Positions 26,635-34,009 of a stretch of 64,000 nucleotides of DNA are shown here, one piece after another; position 1 is the first letter of the stretch; each line of letters starts with the position of its first letter. A program made the position numbers and the translations under genes. The DNA comes from a virus: positions 1 to 64,000 of the IMG/VR virus record IMGVR_UViG_3300041956_000050, one strand, 5' to 3'. The notes below the pieces were generated by a model. It had not been told where the DNA came from. It ran no database searches and saw only the letters and a list, made by a program, of their open reading frames with translations.

Positions 26635-26643
26635 ATCCTACCA
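26635..26643 (-). promoter_or_regulatory. Extended -10 promoter of the leftward regulator pair
   Basis: On the minus strand TGG-TAGGAT (26643 to 26635) lies 6 bases before the ATG at 26628. There is no recognisable -35 and no ribosome site, as in the other leaderless-type promoters of this window. Confidence 0.55.
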
Positions 26644-26674
26644 TGAATCGGCAATTCGACTACGGAGGTTGACC

Positions 26675-26998
26675 TTGGAGTCTGAACAGGACATGCTGTT
26701 GACAAAGCCTGAGCAGGATGTGATCCAGGCGATGCGCGGTGGTGCGAAGCTCAAGCGCTTGCGCGATGACCTGTGCGACATCGAAGCCACGCTCAAAATG
26801 TACGACGTGCCGATCATCAGTCCGCTGTCGGACGCCGTGCTGATGGTGTGCGAGCGCAATGAGCGGCTGGAGGATCTGCTGCAACAGTGTTACAAGGTCG
26901 TCGGTAACGATGACCTGGCGAAGAGAATCGAGGAGGTGCTGAGCGATGATATGTCCGAAGTGCGGGCTGCCAATGGAACCGAACGACGAGCACGGTGA
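26675..26998 (+). CDS. Uncharacterised helical protein, 107 aa
   Basis: TTG 26675 sits 6 bases behind GGAGG (26664-26668). The product is almost all charged helix (MLLTKPEQDVIQAMRGGAKL, LRDDLCDIEATLKMYD, ERNERLEDLLQQCYKVVG). There are no membrane or catalytic motifs. It overlaps the following zinc-ribbon gene by 53 bases in another frame. It is the first rightward gene after the regulator pair, so it may be an early gene. Confidence 0.6.
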   Translation: MESEQDMLLTKPEQDVIQAMRGGAKLKRLRDDLCDIEATLKMYDVPIISPLSDAVLMVCERNERLEDLLQQCYKVVGNDDLAKRIEEVLSDDMSEVRAANGTERRAR

Positions 26999-27137
26999 GC
27001 CGCAACTGTTCTGCAACCCGCTGCGCTCTCCGGACTGCTGGAAGGTTGTTGGCAGGGCGACGGCTCCGCATCCCCTGACCGGCGCTCAGCACATGCTCAC
27101 GGTGATCGAGGGAGGCAAGGGTGCCGACGAAGCCTGA
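26946..27137 (+). CDS. Small zinc-ribbon protein, 63 aa
   Basis: ATG 26946 is behind GAGGAGGTGCTGAGCG. The sequence MICPKCGLPMEPNDEHGEPQ then FCNPLRSPDCWKVVG gives a CPKC knuckle (C3, C6) and a second Cys pair (C23, C30), a likely zinc site. Several such mini zinc proteins are scattered through this phage; their partners are unknown. It overlaps the next start by 17 bases. Confidence 0.65.
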   Translation: MICPKCGLPMEPNDEHGEPQLFCNPLRSPDCWKVVGRATAPHPLTGAQHMLTVIEGGKGADEA

Positions 27138-27585
27138 TCGCGAGTACCCCGATCTCGGCCATCAGGACCGCAAGCTTGACAGCATTATTGTCGGATTCAC
27201 TGGAACCCGCGAGGGGATGACGGAGTTCCAGAAGAACGCGATCCGGCAGATGTTCCGCGACGTGCGCGTCATCATGGGTCACCACGGCGACTGCATCGGT
27301 GGCGATGAGGAGTTCCACTACATCTGCCACGACTTCGACGTGCCGGTGCATCTGCATCCGCCAGACGATCCACGGCTGCGCGCGTTCTGCCCCGACGCCT
27401 ACATCGAAGATCCCCCACGCCCATTCCTCATCCGCAACCGGATTATCGTCAACAGTGTCAACTTGCTGGTCGCCTGCCCCAAGGAGGACTTCGAGCCGAT
27501 GGCGGCTCGGGGTCAGGGCACATGGTCAACCGTCCGCTATGCGCGCCAGGTACGGCGGTTGCTGCGGATCGTGTGGCCGGAGTGA
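27121..27585 (+). CDS. SLOG/YspA-like Rossmann nucleotide-binding protein
   Basis: GTG 27121 follows GAGGGAGGCAAG. The 154-residue protein shows the core of the SLOG (DprA/YspA-like) fold: GFTGTREGMT (25-34), a helix, VRVIMGHHGDCIGGDEEFHY (48-67, the nucleotide-binding loop with GGDE), a VPVHLHP strand, and a C-terminal RNRIIVNSVNLLVACP. SLOG proteins bind nucleotides or NAD derivatives and are frequent in phages and defence systems. It neighbours an RNase H gene and lies 3 kb from a NADAR gene. Confidence 0.75.
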   Translation: MPTKPDREYPDLGHQDRKLDSIIVGFTGTREGMTEFQKNAIRQMFRDVRVIMGHHGDCIGGDEEFHYICHDFDVPVHLHPPDDPRLRAFCPDAYIEDPPRPFLIRNRIIVNSVNLLVACPKEDFEPMAARGQGTWSTVRYARQVRRLLRIVWPE

Positions 27586-28070
27586 ACACGGCGGTGGTGC
27601 ATATCGACGGCGGGTGCCGCCCGATCAACCCTGGCCACGCTGGTATCGGTGTTGTCATCTTGCTTGGCGGGGAGGAGTTCATCCTCTCGCGCTACCTCGG
27701 CTGGCCGCGCTCCAACAACTTCGCTGAGTTCACCGCGCTGATCGTCGCCATCAAGTATGCGCGTCACCTCGGAGCCGAAGCGCTTGAAGTAGTCAGTGAC
27801 TCGAAGCTTGTTGTGGAGCAGGTGCATGGTCGTTGGCGTCTGCGTTCCGCCGAGTTGAAGCCCCTTGTCATGGAGGCTCGTGATCTTCTGTTCCGGCATT
27901 TTCCTCATCGCTGGGAGTTGAACTGGTCAGCCAGGGCAAACAACGTCAAGGCTGATTACTACTGTGGGCTTGCCATCGAAGCCGGTCGTAACCGCAATCC
28001 TTGGCATCGTCCTCAGAAAGAAGGAAAGATACTTGATCCTTTCTCTCTCAGCACTACGGTCAGTACCTGA
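27582..28070 (+). CDS. Ribonuclease HI
   Basis: GTG 27582 overlaps the previous stop (GTGA). The 162-residue protein carries the RNase HI acid residues in order: D9 (AVVHIDGGCRP), E49 (NNFAEFTAL), D73 (VVSDSKLVVEQV) and D125 (NNVKADYYC). It cleaves RNA in RNA-DNA hybrids and probably removes replication primers, in keeping with helicase and primase genes downstream. A 28-residue C-terminal tail follows the core. Confidence 0.88.
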   Translation: MNTAVVHIDGGCRPINPGHAGIGVVILLGGEEFILSRYLGWPRSNNFAEFTALIVAIKYARHLGAEALEVVSDSKLVVEQVHGRWRLRSAELKPLVMEARDLLFRHFPHRWELNWSARANNVKADYYCGLAIEAGRNRNPWHRPQKEGKILDPFSLSTTVST

Positions 28071-28185
28071 CTAACGCTTACCGTATCTTCCCCTGGCCTA
28101 AACACAAAAACTGAAAACCGACATCCCCGCCACTACCGCCCCTCAGCCTACTGGCCTTGTCAAAATCCCTGCACCTTCCGACCTC

Positions 28186-28194
28186 TGGTATGAT
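28186..28194 (+). promoter_or_regulatory. Extended -10 promoter TGG-TATGAT, leaderless type
   Basis: TATGAT (28189-28194) is preceded by TGG and lies 7 bases before ATG 28202, which has no ribosome site. The 115 bases before it (28071-28185) are AT-richer than their surroundings and hold no gene that I can support. Confidence 0.6.
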
Positions 28195-28201
28195 CTCACC
28201 C

Positions 28202-28804
28202 ATGGCACCAAGGATAAGAGTTCGCAGACCACCGACACGCGAGTCCGGACGTGTCTACATTGATGAGCTTGCAAAGATCGTTGACCGGCAGATGGGAACG
28301 ATCCGCAAGTGGGAGCGCACGGTGCTCCCAAAGCGCCTATATAGCAAGCGTGGCTACAGAGGCTGGCGCTACTGGACCGACGCGCAGGTGTGGGGTGACA
28401 GAGGGATCATCGCCTGGATGAACGAGAATGACATGCGTCCTGGCAACTTGGTCAGTCATCCTTCCAAGGAGGCGCAGCACGTCAGGAATCTGCGAAAGCC
28501 CAAGTATCTTGACGGCTACCACATCCGCTCGGCTCGGACCTTCGCTGAGCAAGGACGATCACGTGACGAGATCATCAGAATCCTGTACCCTCGCACGCGC
28601 TATGCTCGGCCGGAGAACCTAGAAGCCGCGCTGGTCAAGCTGTTCAAGCAGGAAGGGTGGTACTTCCCGCCCTCGCTCGGCAAGATCCAGATCCTGCCTG
28701 ATAGGGTCGAGCGAAACCTCAAGAAGATGGAACGGGTGGTCAACAAGTTCGAGCTTCGCCAGGAAGCTCGGGAACGTACTCGCAACATGCGACAGTCAGC
28801 ATAG
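28202..28804 (+). CDS. MerR/excisionase-like DNA-binding protein, 200 aa
   Basis: ATG 28202 is chosen because the upstream extended -10 predicts RNA start at the codon; ATG 28157 lies upstream of that -10. Residues 17-80 (GRVYIDELAKIVDRQMGTIR, KWERTVLPKRLYSKRGYRGW, RYWTDAQVWGDRGIIAWM) match the winged-helix plan of MerR/excisionase proteins. The rest is basic and helical and holds a second helical unit (IRSARTFAEQGRSRDEIIRI). It opens the replication operon and may regulate it or help at the origin. Confidence 0.75.
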   Translation: MAPRIRVRRPPTRESGRVYIDELAKIVDRQMGTIRKWERTVLPKRLYSKRGYRGWRYWTDAQVWGDRGIIAWMNENDMRPGNLVSHPSKEAQHVRNLRKPKYLDGYHIRSARTFAEQGRSRDEIIRILYPRTRYARPENLEAALVKLFKQEGWYFPPSLGKIQILPDRVERNLKKMERVVNKFELRQEARERTRNMRQSA

Positions 28805-28816
28805 GAGACACAAGGG

Positions 28817-29266
28817 ATGCCTCAAATCAAGCGGCGTGTAGCGCGCGTCGAAGACTCCGAGAGCGCCGGTCACGGCCGGACTGCGAAACTCGCGGATCAT
28901 CGTGGTACTGCAACAGTGATGTCAAACGGTAACGTCGAGATCGCGGTCCAACTGAGCGAACTCGTTCCGGTGGCGCAGTACGCAAACGTCACAGTCGGCC
29001 CGGTGCTCCTGCGGTGGCAGGCAGAGAACCCCGGCATCGAGAAGCTCGGCACGGTGGACTGGGACGCAGATGACATGACTGCTGAGCAACAGGCGGTCTA
29101 CGACACGGTGCGCGGGTGGCTGCGCGCAACGTCGCGCCTGATCGAGCACAGCATCGCGGAGGATCGCGGGCTGATCGAGGAGTCCGTCCGGCTCCACAAC
29201 GAGCGCGAGGCTGAAGAGGAAGCTGCCAAGGCCAAGAAGTCCTCCTCACCGCGCCGACGCAGGTAA
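28817..29266 (+). CDS. Uncharacterised protein, 149 aa
   Basis: ATG 28817 lies behind AGGAGACACAAGGG. Residues 35-75 are beta-like (GTATVMSNGNVEIAVQLSEL, VPVAQYANVTVGPVLLRW); the C-terminal half is a charged helix ending in a KKSSSPRRRR basic tail. I recognise no family. Position before the DnaB-like helicase suggests a replication or loader accessory. Confidence 0.65.
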   Translation: MPQIKRRVARVEDSESAGHGRTAKLADHRGTATVMSNGNVEIAVQLSELVPVAQYANVTVGPVLLRWQAENPGIEKLGTVDWDADDMTAEQQAVYDTVRGWLRATSRLIEHSIAEDRGLIEESVRLHNEREAEEEAAKAKKSSSPRRRR

Positions 29267-29270
29267 CACT

Positions 29271-30545
29271 GTGGACATAGAGAGAGCGCTGCTGAGCAAA
29301 GCTCTCGCGACTGGAGAGCTTGCCGAACTGGTCGCTCGTGGTATCGAGTACGACCACTTCGCTGACGAGGATCTAGGCGACCTATACGACTGGGCCACTG
29401 ATGTCATGGCCAAGCACGTGCATCCGCCGTCGATGGCTGCCTCCCGCGAGGAGTTCCCTGACTTCAAACCATTGTTGACAAAGGACCCGCTGTCCTGGCA
29501 TATCGAGCGCTTCGTGCGCCGCGTCAAGGAGCGGATGGCTGTCGAACTGGTACGCAACTACCACGACCAGCTAGAAGACCCGAATGAGATCGATGAGATC
29601 GAGCTACGGGCGCTGGAGATGGCGCGACAGTTGACAGAGGTTGTGCCGTCACCGAAGGCTCGCCGCTTCTCCGAGGGCAAGGCGCGCAAGGAGGAGTACG
29701 AGCGGCGCAAGAAGAAGGACATCATTCATGGCATCCCGCTCGGCATCCCGACGTTCGACAAGCTGACGCTGGGCACGCAGCCGCACGAACTGGTGATTTG
29801 GGGTGGCCCACCTGGCGGCGGCAAGACCACCGGCCTCCAGTACTCCTCGATGCACGGTTACATGCATGGTGAGACGGTGCTGTTCGTCAGCCTGGAGGTT
29901 GAGGCAGAGCAGATCCTCCGGAAGTTCGACACAATGTTGACAAACATCCGCTACCACGCGCTCAAGGCGCTGGATCTGAACCCGGATGAGGAGGAGAAGT
30001 GGCACGAGATCCTTGAGCGTGCCGAGGAGGAGAAGGCGCACCGGGACATCATCATCGTTGACGATATCCGCAACTGCACCGTGGACAAGGTTGCCGCACA
30101 GCAGATCCGCTACAAGCCTGGCCTCGTCGTCGTTGACTACCTTGAGGAGATGCGCACACCGCGCAACGTGGCCGGTTGGGAGGGCGTGGCAGCCAATGGT
30201 CGCGGCCTCAAGCAGCAGGCGCGCACGACCCGCACGCCGTACATCACGGCCACTCAGCTAAACCGTGAGGGCGAGACGGCGTATCAGAGCGCGCAGAAGA
30301 TTGCGGACATGCTCATAGTGTTGGTGCCTCCGGACGAGGACGACGAAGATCCGACGACGATGAAGCTGCTGCTGCGCAAGTACCGCGACGGCCCGTCCCG
30401 CAAGACCGTCAACATGCACTGGGATCTCAACATCATGGACATCCATGAGGCGGATGCTACGACCAACGGGCGCTTCGCTCCGCGCAAGCTCGGGGATCTC
30501 AAGAAGCAGAAGATCAACCCCTGGACGGCGAAGGCCGGACGATGA
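29271..30545 (+). CDS. DnaB-like replicative helicase
   Basis: The 424-residue protein has an N-terminal helical domain (MDIERALLSKALATGELAEL...) like DnaB, a linker, and a RecA-type ATPase domain: Walker A GGPPGGGKTTG (about 178-188), FVSLEVEAEQILRKF (the conserved Glu after Walker A), a Walker B LVVVDYLEEM (about 284-293), and TRTPYITATQLNREGE with the sensor Gln. It unwinds the replication fork. GTG 29271 has only a weak ribosome site. A tRNA-like element lies directly downstream. Confidence 0.88.
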   Translation: MDIERALLSKALATGELAELVARGIEYDHFADEDLGDLYDWATDVMAKHVHPPSMAASREEFPDFKPLLTKDPLSWHIERFVRRVKERMAVELVRNYHDQLEDPNEIDEIELRALEMARQLTEVVPSPKARRFSEGKARKEEYERRKKKDIIHGIPLGIPTFDKLTLGTQPHELVIWGGPPGGGKTTGLQYSSMHGYMHGETVLFVSLEVEAEQILRKFDTMLTNIRYHALKALDLNPDEEEKWHEILERAEEEKAHRDIIIVDDIRNCTVDKVAAQQIRYKPGLVVVDYLEEMRTPRNVAGWEGVAANGRGLKQQARTTRTPYITATQLNREGETAYQSAQKIADMLIVLVPPDEDDEDPTTMKLLLRKYRDGPSRKTVNMHWDLNIMDIHEADATTNGRFAPRKLGDLKKQKINPWTAKAGR

Positions 30546-30549
30546 CCAA

Positions 30550-30620
30550 GCCCGCTAGCACGAAGGTGTGTGCCTCCCCGTTGCTGGGGAGGAGGCAGGA
30601 TTCGATCTCCTGAGCGGGCA
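30550..30620 (+). tRNA. tRNA-like gene with 6-nt anticodon loop, isotype not assignable
   Basis: A full cloverleaf can be drawn with only Watson-Crick pairs: acceptor GCCCGCT/AGCGGGC (30550-30556, 30613-30619), D stem GCAC/GTGC (30558-30561, 30570-30573) with GG in the loop, anticodon stem TCCCC/GGGGA (30575-30579, 30586-30590), five variable bases, and T stem CAGGA/TCCTG with loop TTCGATC (30596-30612) directly joined to the acceptor. Departures from a normal tRNA: the anticodon loop is 6 nt (GTTGCT), one base is missing between acceptor and D stem, the 53-61 pair is A-T, and no CCA is encoded (A then TTG). It may be a degenerate tRNA or a tRNA mimic. Confidence 0.6.
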
Positions 30621-30625
30621 TTGCA

Positions 30626-31405
30626 ATGACTATTTACGTCGATCAGTTTCCTGAGGGTTGGGGCCGCTGGACAGGCGGTGGGCACATGCTCGGCACCGAC
30701 CTTGACGAGCTACACGCCATGGCGGCGCACCTGGGCCTTCGTCTAGCTTGGTTTCAGGACAAGACGTTCGCGCACTACGATCTGACGCGCAGCAAGCGCG
30801 ACAAGGCACTGGCAGCCGGTGCGGTGGCAATTGACTTCTACGATGAGCGCATCCCCGATGGTGTGCTGATGAAGAATGGCGACGGCACTTACGAGACGCA
30901 CGGAGAGAGAATGGCGAGAAGGAATCCGGAGACTTGGTTCACGAAGAGGGAAGGCGGAAAGACAGTTCACAATTGGCCGTCCAACTTCTTCATCGAGCCG
31001 GACGGGACGGATGTCGAGCACGAGTATCAGGCTGAGAAGCATCGCGGCCATCCGTGGCGCGTGAAGACGATCATGTGCGCTCGCACTCCCGGCCAGGCGA
31101 AGCGGCTGGGACGGCGCTGGAAGCTCAACCGCTACCAGAAGATGGAATGGGACAACCGCCGCAATCAGGCGATGTACGAGTTGGTCCGGCGCAAGATCGA
31201 GGACCATCCGGAGATCGCCTTCGCTCTTGTCTGCACTGATGACGAGGTTTTGGTCGAGAAGAACTGGTGGCACGACAACTACTGGGGCGACTGTACTTGT
31301 CTCCAGTGTTTCCGTACTGGCGAGAACATTCTCGGCTACATCCTGATGGCGATCCGCGACGAGTTCAATGCCACGTTCTCTGAGCAAAACGCTCGCGCGG
31401 CTTGA
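30626..31405 (+). CDS. DUF4031-NADAR fusion protein
   Basis: The 259-residue protein joins two domains. Residues 1-80 (MTIYVDQFPEGWGRWTGGGH, LDELHAMAAHLGLRLAWFQ, HYDLTRSKRDKAL) follow the DUF4031 pattern. Residues about 112-255 follow the NADAR (YbiA-like) pattern: NWPSNFF, VEHEYQAEKH, TPGQAKRLGRRW, a W-x-x-x-x-x-x-M-Y helix, LVCTDDEVLVEKNWWHDNYW and GENILGYILMAIRDEF. NADAR enzymes break N-glycosidic bonds of ADP-ribosylated nucleotides or related riboflavin intermediates. A role against ADP-ribosylating host defences is a hypothesis. It overlaps the primase start by 38 bases. Confidence 0.75.
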   Translation: MTIYVDQFPEGWGRWTGGGHMLGTDLDELHAMAAHLGLRLAWFQDKTFAHYDLTRSKRDKALAAGAVAIDFYDERIPDGVLMKNGDGTYETHGERMARRNPETWFTKREGGKTVHNWPSNFFIEPDGTDVEHEYQAEKHRGHPWRVKTIMCARTPGQAKRLGRRWKLNRYQKMEWDNRRNQAMYELVRRKIEDHPEIAFALVCTDDEVLVEKNWWHDNYWGDCTCLQCFRTGENILGYILMAIRDEFNATFSEQNARAA

Positions 31406-32525
31406 GCGCGGTGGTGGGCGCAAGCGGAAGGACTCGTTCAACCGCTGGCGTCAACACATCAACGTTATTGACTTCCTAGAGAACCTGAACATCGCCAACA
31501 TCAGCCAGGCGACGGCCGATGAGGTGCAGTTCTCGTGCCCGTTCCCCGACCACACGCACGGCGATGAGACGCCGAGCGCATCGATGAACGACGGCACCAA
31601 GGACCCGATGCTGACGAGCGCGTGGACGTGCTACGGCTGCAAACGTGGCGGCAATGCTGTCACCTTTCTGTCCGACTACGAGAACATCAGCAATCAGGAA
31701 GCCAAGAAGATCCTCAAGGCCCATTATGCGCGCGGGTTCATCTCCCCGAAGTACGGCTCGATCAGCCGCGAGTTCGAGACGCGCTATAAGGCGTCCAAGG
31801 AACGCCACATACCGCAAACACTGTTGGCGATTGAATGGAGCTTGGCCGAGCAATTCGAGGTCGAGTGGAGTCATTACGCCGAAAACTACCGGGATTCTCC
31901 CGATGTTGCCTTCATGCTTGACAGAGGCTTTTCCCCTGCTGTGCTGGAGGAATGGGGAATCGGCTACGACGACAGTTCTCAGCGCATCACGATCCCCGTC
32001 TGCGACCCGCACGGCAACCTCGTGGGGTTCAAGGGGCGCGCGTGGAGGAAGCACGCCAGGCCGAAGTACCTCGTCATGGGCAACAAGGGTGAGCGCAAGC
32101 GCTACGACTTCAACGTCTATGACAAGTCGCTTGTCGTCTTTGGCCTGGATCGGTGGGGCGAAGTAGATCGCTACGTGTTGGTCGAGGGCGAGCTAGACGT
32201 GATCGCGCTGTGGTGCATGGACATCCCGGCGATCTCCTGCGGCGGCAGCACCATGAGCGTGGAGCAGGCCAAGCTGATCCGGCAGTATTGCGACGAGGTG
32301 GTCCTGTTTTTTGACAACGATGCTGCCGGGAAGATCGGAGTCTACGGGCGCGAGGACAAGCACGGCGAGCACCACCCTGGAATCCTCGAACTGCTGGAGC
32401 CGCACCTGCGCGTCCGTGTCGTCGGCAAACACCGCTACGACGCCAACGACTACCTGCGGCGCGGTGAGCAGGCTCGGTGCCGTGATCTGATCGCTAGCGC
32501 AAAGTCCAGCCATGCGCTAGTATGA
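31368..32525 (+). CDS. DNA primase (DnaG-type)
   Basis: The 385-residue protein has an N-terminal zinc-binding domain (C57, H62/H64, C88, C91 in FSCPFPDHTH and WTCYGCKRGG) followed by a TOPRIM domain with VEGELDVIALW (about 273) and LFFDNDAAGK (about 312), the acidic residues that bind metal. RNA-polymerase-core features (RITIPVCDPHGNLVGFKGRA) lie between. It primes the fork opened by the DnaB-like helicase. The C-terminal helicase-binding domain of DnaG is short or absent. It starts inside the NADAR gene. Confidence 0.88.
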   Translation: MPRSLSKTLARLERGGGRKRKDSFNRWRQHINVIDFLENLNIANISQATADEVQFSCPFPDHTHGDETPSASMNDGTKDPMLTSAWTCYGCKRGGNAVTFLSDYENISNQEAKKILKAHYARGFISPKYGSISREFETRYKASKERHIPQTLLAIEWSLAEQFEVEWSHYAENYRDSPDVAFMLDRGFSPAVLEEWGIGYDDSSQRITIPVCDPHGNLVGFKGRAWRKHARPKYLVMGNKGERKRYDFNVYDKSLVVFGLDRWGEVDRYVLVEGELDVIALWCMDIPAISCGGSTMSVEQAKLIRQYCDEVVLFFDNDAAGKIGVYGREDKHGEHHPGILELLEPHLRVRVVGKHRYDANDYLRRGEQARCRDLIASAKSSHALV

Positions 32526-32526
32526 T
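32521..32526 (+). promoter_or_regulatory. Candidate -10 TATGAT at the primase end
   Basis: TATGAT overlaps the primase stop and is followed by CGC, as is the -10 at 54743. It would serve the ssDNA-binding gene 80 bases downstream. No convincing -35 is seen. Confidence 0.35.
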
Positions 32527-32602
32527 CGCAGCGCTACGGAGAGCGACCAAAGCGACCAGAGCGAACAGAGCGATGAAAGCAACCAACAGCAAGGAGCAGT
32601 GA
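32522..32602 (+). CDS. Possible 26-aa basic peptide across the repeats
   Basis: ATG 32522 overlaps the primase stop (ATGA) and its frame ends at TGA 32600-32602, overlapping the next ATG. The peptide would be basic and repetitive (RRATKATRANRAMKAT). It may be a coupling leader for the ssDNA-binding gene or an accident of the 9-bp repeats, which divide evenly into codons. Confidence 0.3.
   Translation: MIAALRRATKATRANRAMKATNSKEQ
32541..32585 (+). repeat. Five tandem 9-bp repeats, iteron-like
   Basis: The units are GAGCGACCA, AAGCGACCA, GAGCGAACA, GAGCGATGA and AAGCAACCA, head to tail with a strict 9-base period. They lie between primase and ssDNA-binding genes. Tandem iterons of this kind are used at some replication origins. 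A coding explanation (repeated Arg/Lys-Ala-Thr codons) is equally open. Confidence 0.6.
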
Positions 32603-33501
32603 TGGCAGCGCCAAGCAGGCGTCGGCGTACCTCCAGCAGCGGCGGACGCGGCCTCGGCAACGTCGAGGAGAACATCAAGAAGTCCGCCCGCAAGTTCAAG
32701 AAGCCCGACTGGGTGACCATCGAGGACGGCGGATCAACGGTCGTGCGCGTCGTGGACGTGGGCGACGACTTCCGTGATGGATTCGTGCATCCGGTCGAGT
32801 TCTCGCCCAAGCGGGGCAAGAGCTTCACACGAGATGTCATGTGTCTTGACCAGAACGACGACGGTACGCCGTGTCCCGGCTGCCGCGACGATCTGGAGCG
32901 CCGGTACAAGTTCTGGTGCCGCGTGATCGAGCGCGAAGCTGAAGTCCAGAACGACTCCGGCAAGACCACCGGCTACGAGGATCGCGTCAAGATTCTTTCC
33001 AGCGGCAAGCGGCTGGCCGGTGCGCTGAACAAGAAGCAGAAGAAGCACGATCTGTCTGAGCGCGATGTCGAGATCGAGCGTGAGGGCACCGGCTGGGATA
33101 CCGACTACGCTGTCGAGTGGGTTGATGACAAGGATGTTCCGCTCACCGACGAGGAAGTCCAGATGATCGAGGACTCCGACATCGATCTGGACCGATATGC
33201 CAGCATTCCTGACTTCGACGACTTCTACGAGTTGCCGGATCGGGACAGCGACAGCGATGACGAAGACAAGCCGAGCGCCAACGCGCGGCGGCGTGGCTCG
33301 GCGTTCGCCGGTCGCAAGGGCCGTTCCCAGCGAACTAGCAGGAATGGCGACAGCGATGACGACGACGATGACGACGATGACGAGCGTCCGCGTCGGCGTC
33401 GGGCGGTAAAGCCTCGGGGCGGGCTTGCCGATATCAAGAAGCGCAAGCAAGCGGGTGGTGGCGACAGCAAGCCCGCGATTCGTCGTCGGCGCTCACGCTG
33501 A
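32602..33501 (+). CDS. ssDNA-binding protein, gp32-like with zinc site
   Basis: ATG 32602 follows AAGGAG. The 299-residue protein has a basic N-terminus, a core with FVHPVEFSPKRGKSFTRDVM and CLDQNDDGTPCPGC (C81, C91, C94, and C106 in YKFWCRVI), a possible zinc knuckle, followed by a helical part. The C-terminal third is low complexity, with a run of at least nine Asp (about 252-261), then Arg-rich tails. Acidic tails in ssDNA-binding proteins recruit replication partners; here basic segments flank the acidic run. It sits among primase, helicase and polymerase genes. Confidence 0.7.
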   Translation: MAAPSRRRRTSSSGGRGLGNVEENIKKSARKFKKPDWVTIEDGGSTVVRVVDVGDDFRDGFVHPVEFSPKRGKSFTRDVMCLDQNDDGTPCPGCRDDLERRYKFWCRVIEREAEVQNDSGKTTGYEDRVKILSSGKRLAGALNKKQKKHDLSERDVEIEREGTGWDTDYAVEWVDDKDVPLTDEEVQMIEDSDIDLDRYASIPDFDDFYELPDRDSDSDDEDKPSANARRRGSAFAGRKGRSQRTSRNGDSDDDDDDDDDERPRRRRAVKPRGGLADIKKRKQAGGGDSKPAIRRRRSR

Positions 33502-33503
33502 CG

Positions 33504-33509
33504 TATACT
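33504..33509 (+). promoter_or_regulatory. Candidate -10 TATACT
   Basis: TATACT lies 28 bases before GTG 33537, which also has a good ribosome site (GAAAGGAGC). The -35 region is poor. Confidence 0.4.
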
Positions 33510-33536
33510 CTCACGCTCTCTGAAAGGAGCACCGAA

Positions 33537-33989
33537 GTGGCCCAGTCAAACATCTACGCACAGAAGGAGAACGGCGATCTCCGGCTCATCGCAGAGATCG
33601 AAGGTCTGAGCGATCCCGCGATGGCCGTCGATGCCCTGCTCGATGAGATGCCGCGCCTCAAGCAGCGCGAGTTCATCGTCATCGATCTTGACAACGTGAT
33701 GCTGGTCGAGGCGGGCGACGAGATCGTCCAGCCGCGTCGGCAGATCGTCGTCAGCAATGGCGGCAATATCTCAGGCGCTGCGGTGGCTGCGCCGGAGGAG
33801 GACGAGACGGAGCCGGAGGAGGAGCCGGAGGCCGAAGCTCCCCCGAAGCCCGCGCCCAAGCGCCGTCAGAGCGGGCGTTCGCGCGCCAAGCCCGCCAGCA
33901 ATGGCAAGACCACGGCTCGACGCGGCAGTGGCAGCCGTCGCCGGGGCGGTGGGTCGGCGTTCAAGAAGAACGCGGCCTCGGCTGACTGA
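33537..33989 (+). CDS. Protein with acidic middle and Lys/Arg-rich tail, 150 aa
   Basis: GTG 33537 follows GAAAGGAGCACCGAA. Residues 1-75 look folded (NIYAQKENGDLRLIAEIEGL, FIVIDLDNVMLVEAGDEI). Residues 83-100 are strongly acidic (EEDETEPEEEPEAEA). The last 50 are Pro/Lys/Arg/Gly-rich (APKRRQSGRSRAKPASNGK), a typical nucleic-acid-binding tail. I do not recognise the family. A hairpin follows. Confidence 0.65.
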   Translation: MAQSNIYAQKENGDLRLIAEIEGLSDPAMAVDALLDEMPRLKQREFIVIDLDNVMLVEAGDEIVQPRRQIVVSNGGNISGAAVAAPEEDETEPEEEPEAEAPPKPAPKRRQSGRSRAKPASNGKTTARRGSGSRRRGGGSAFKKNAASAD

Positions 33990-34009
33990 TCGTCGTCAAC
34001 ATGGCTGAC

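Noticed and set aside
25357-26646. A 429-codon rightward open frame antisense to the two leftward regulators
   Set aside because: The leftward frames have natural protein composition, a strong ribosome site or promoter, and an HTH motif. The rightward product lacks any of these and is best explained as a mirror of their codon use.
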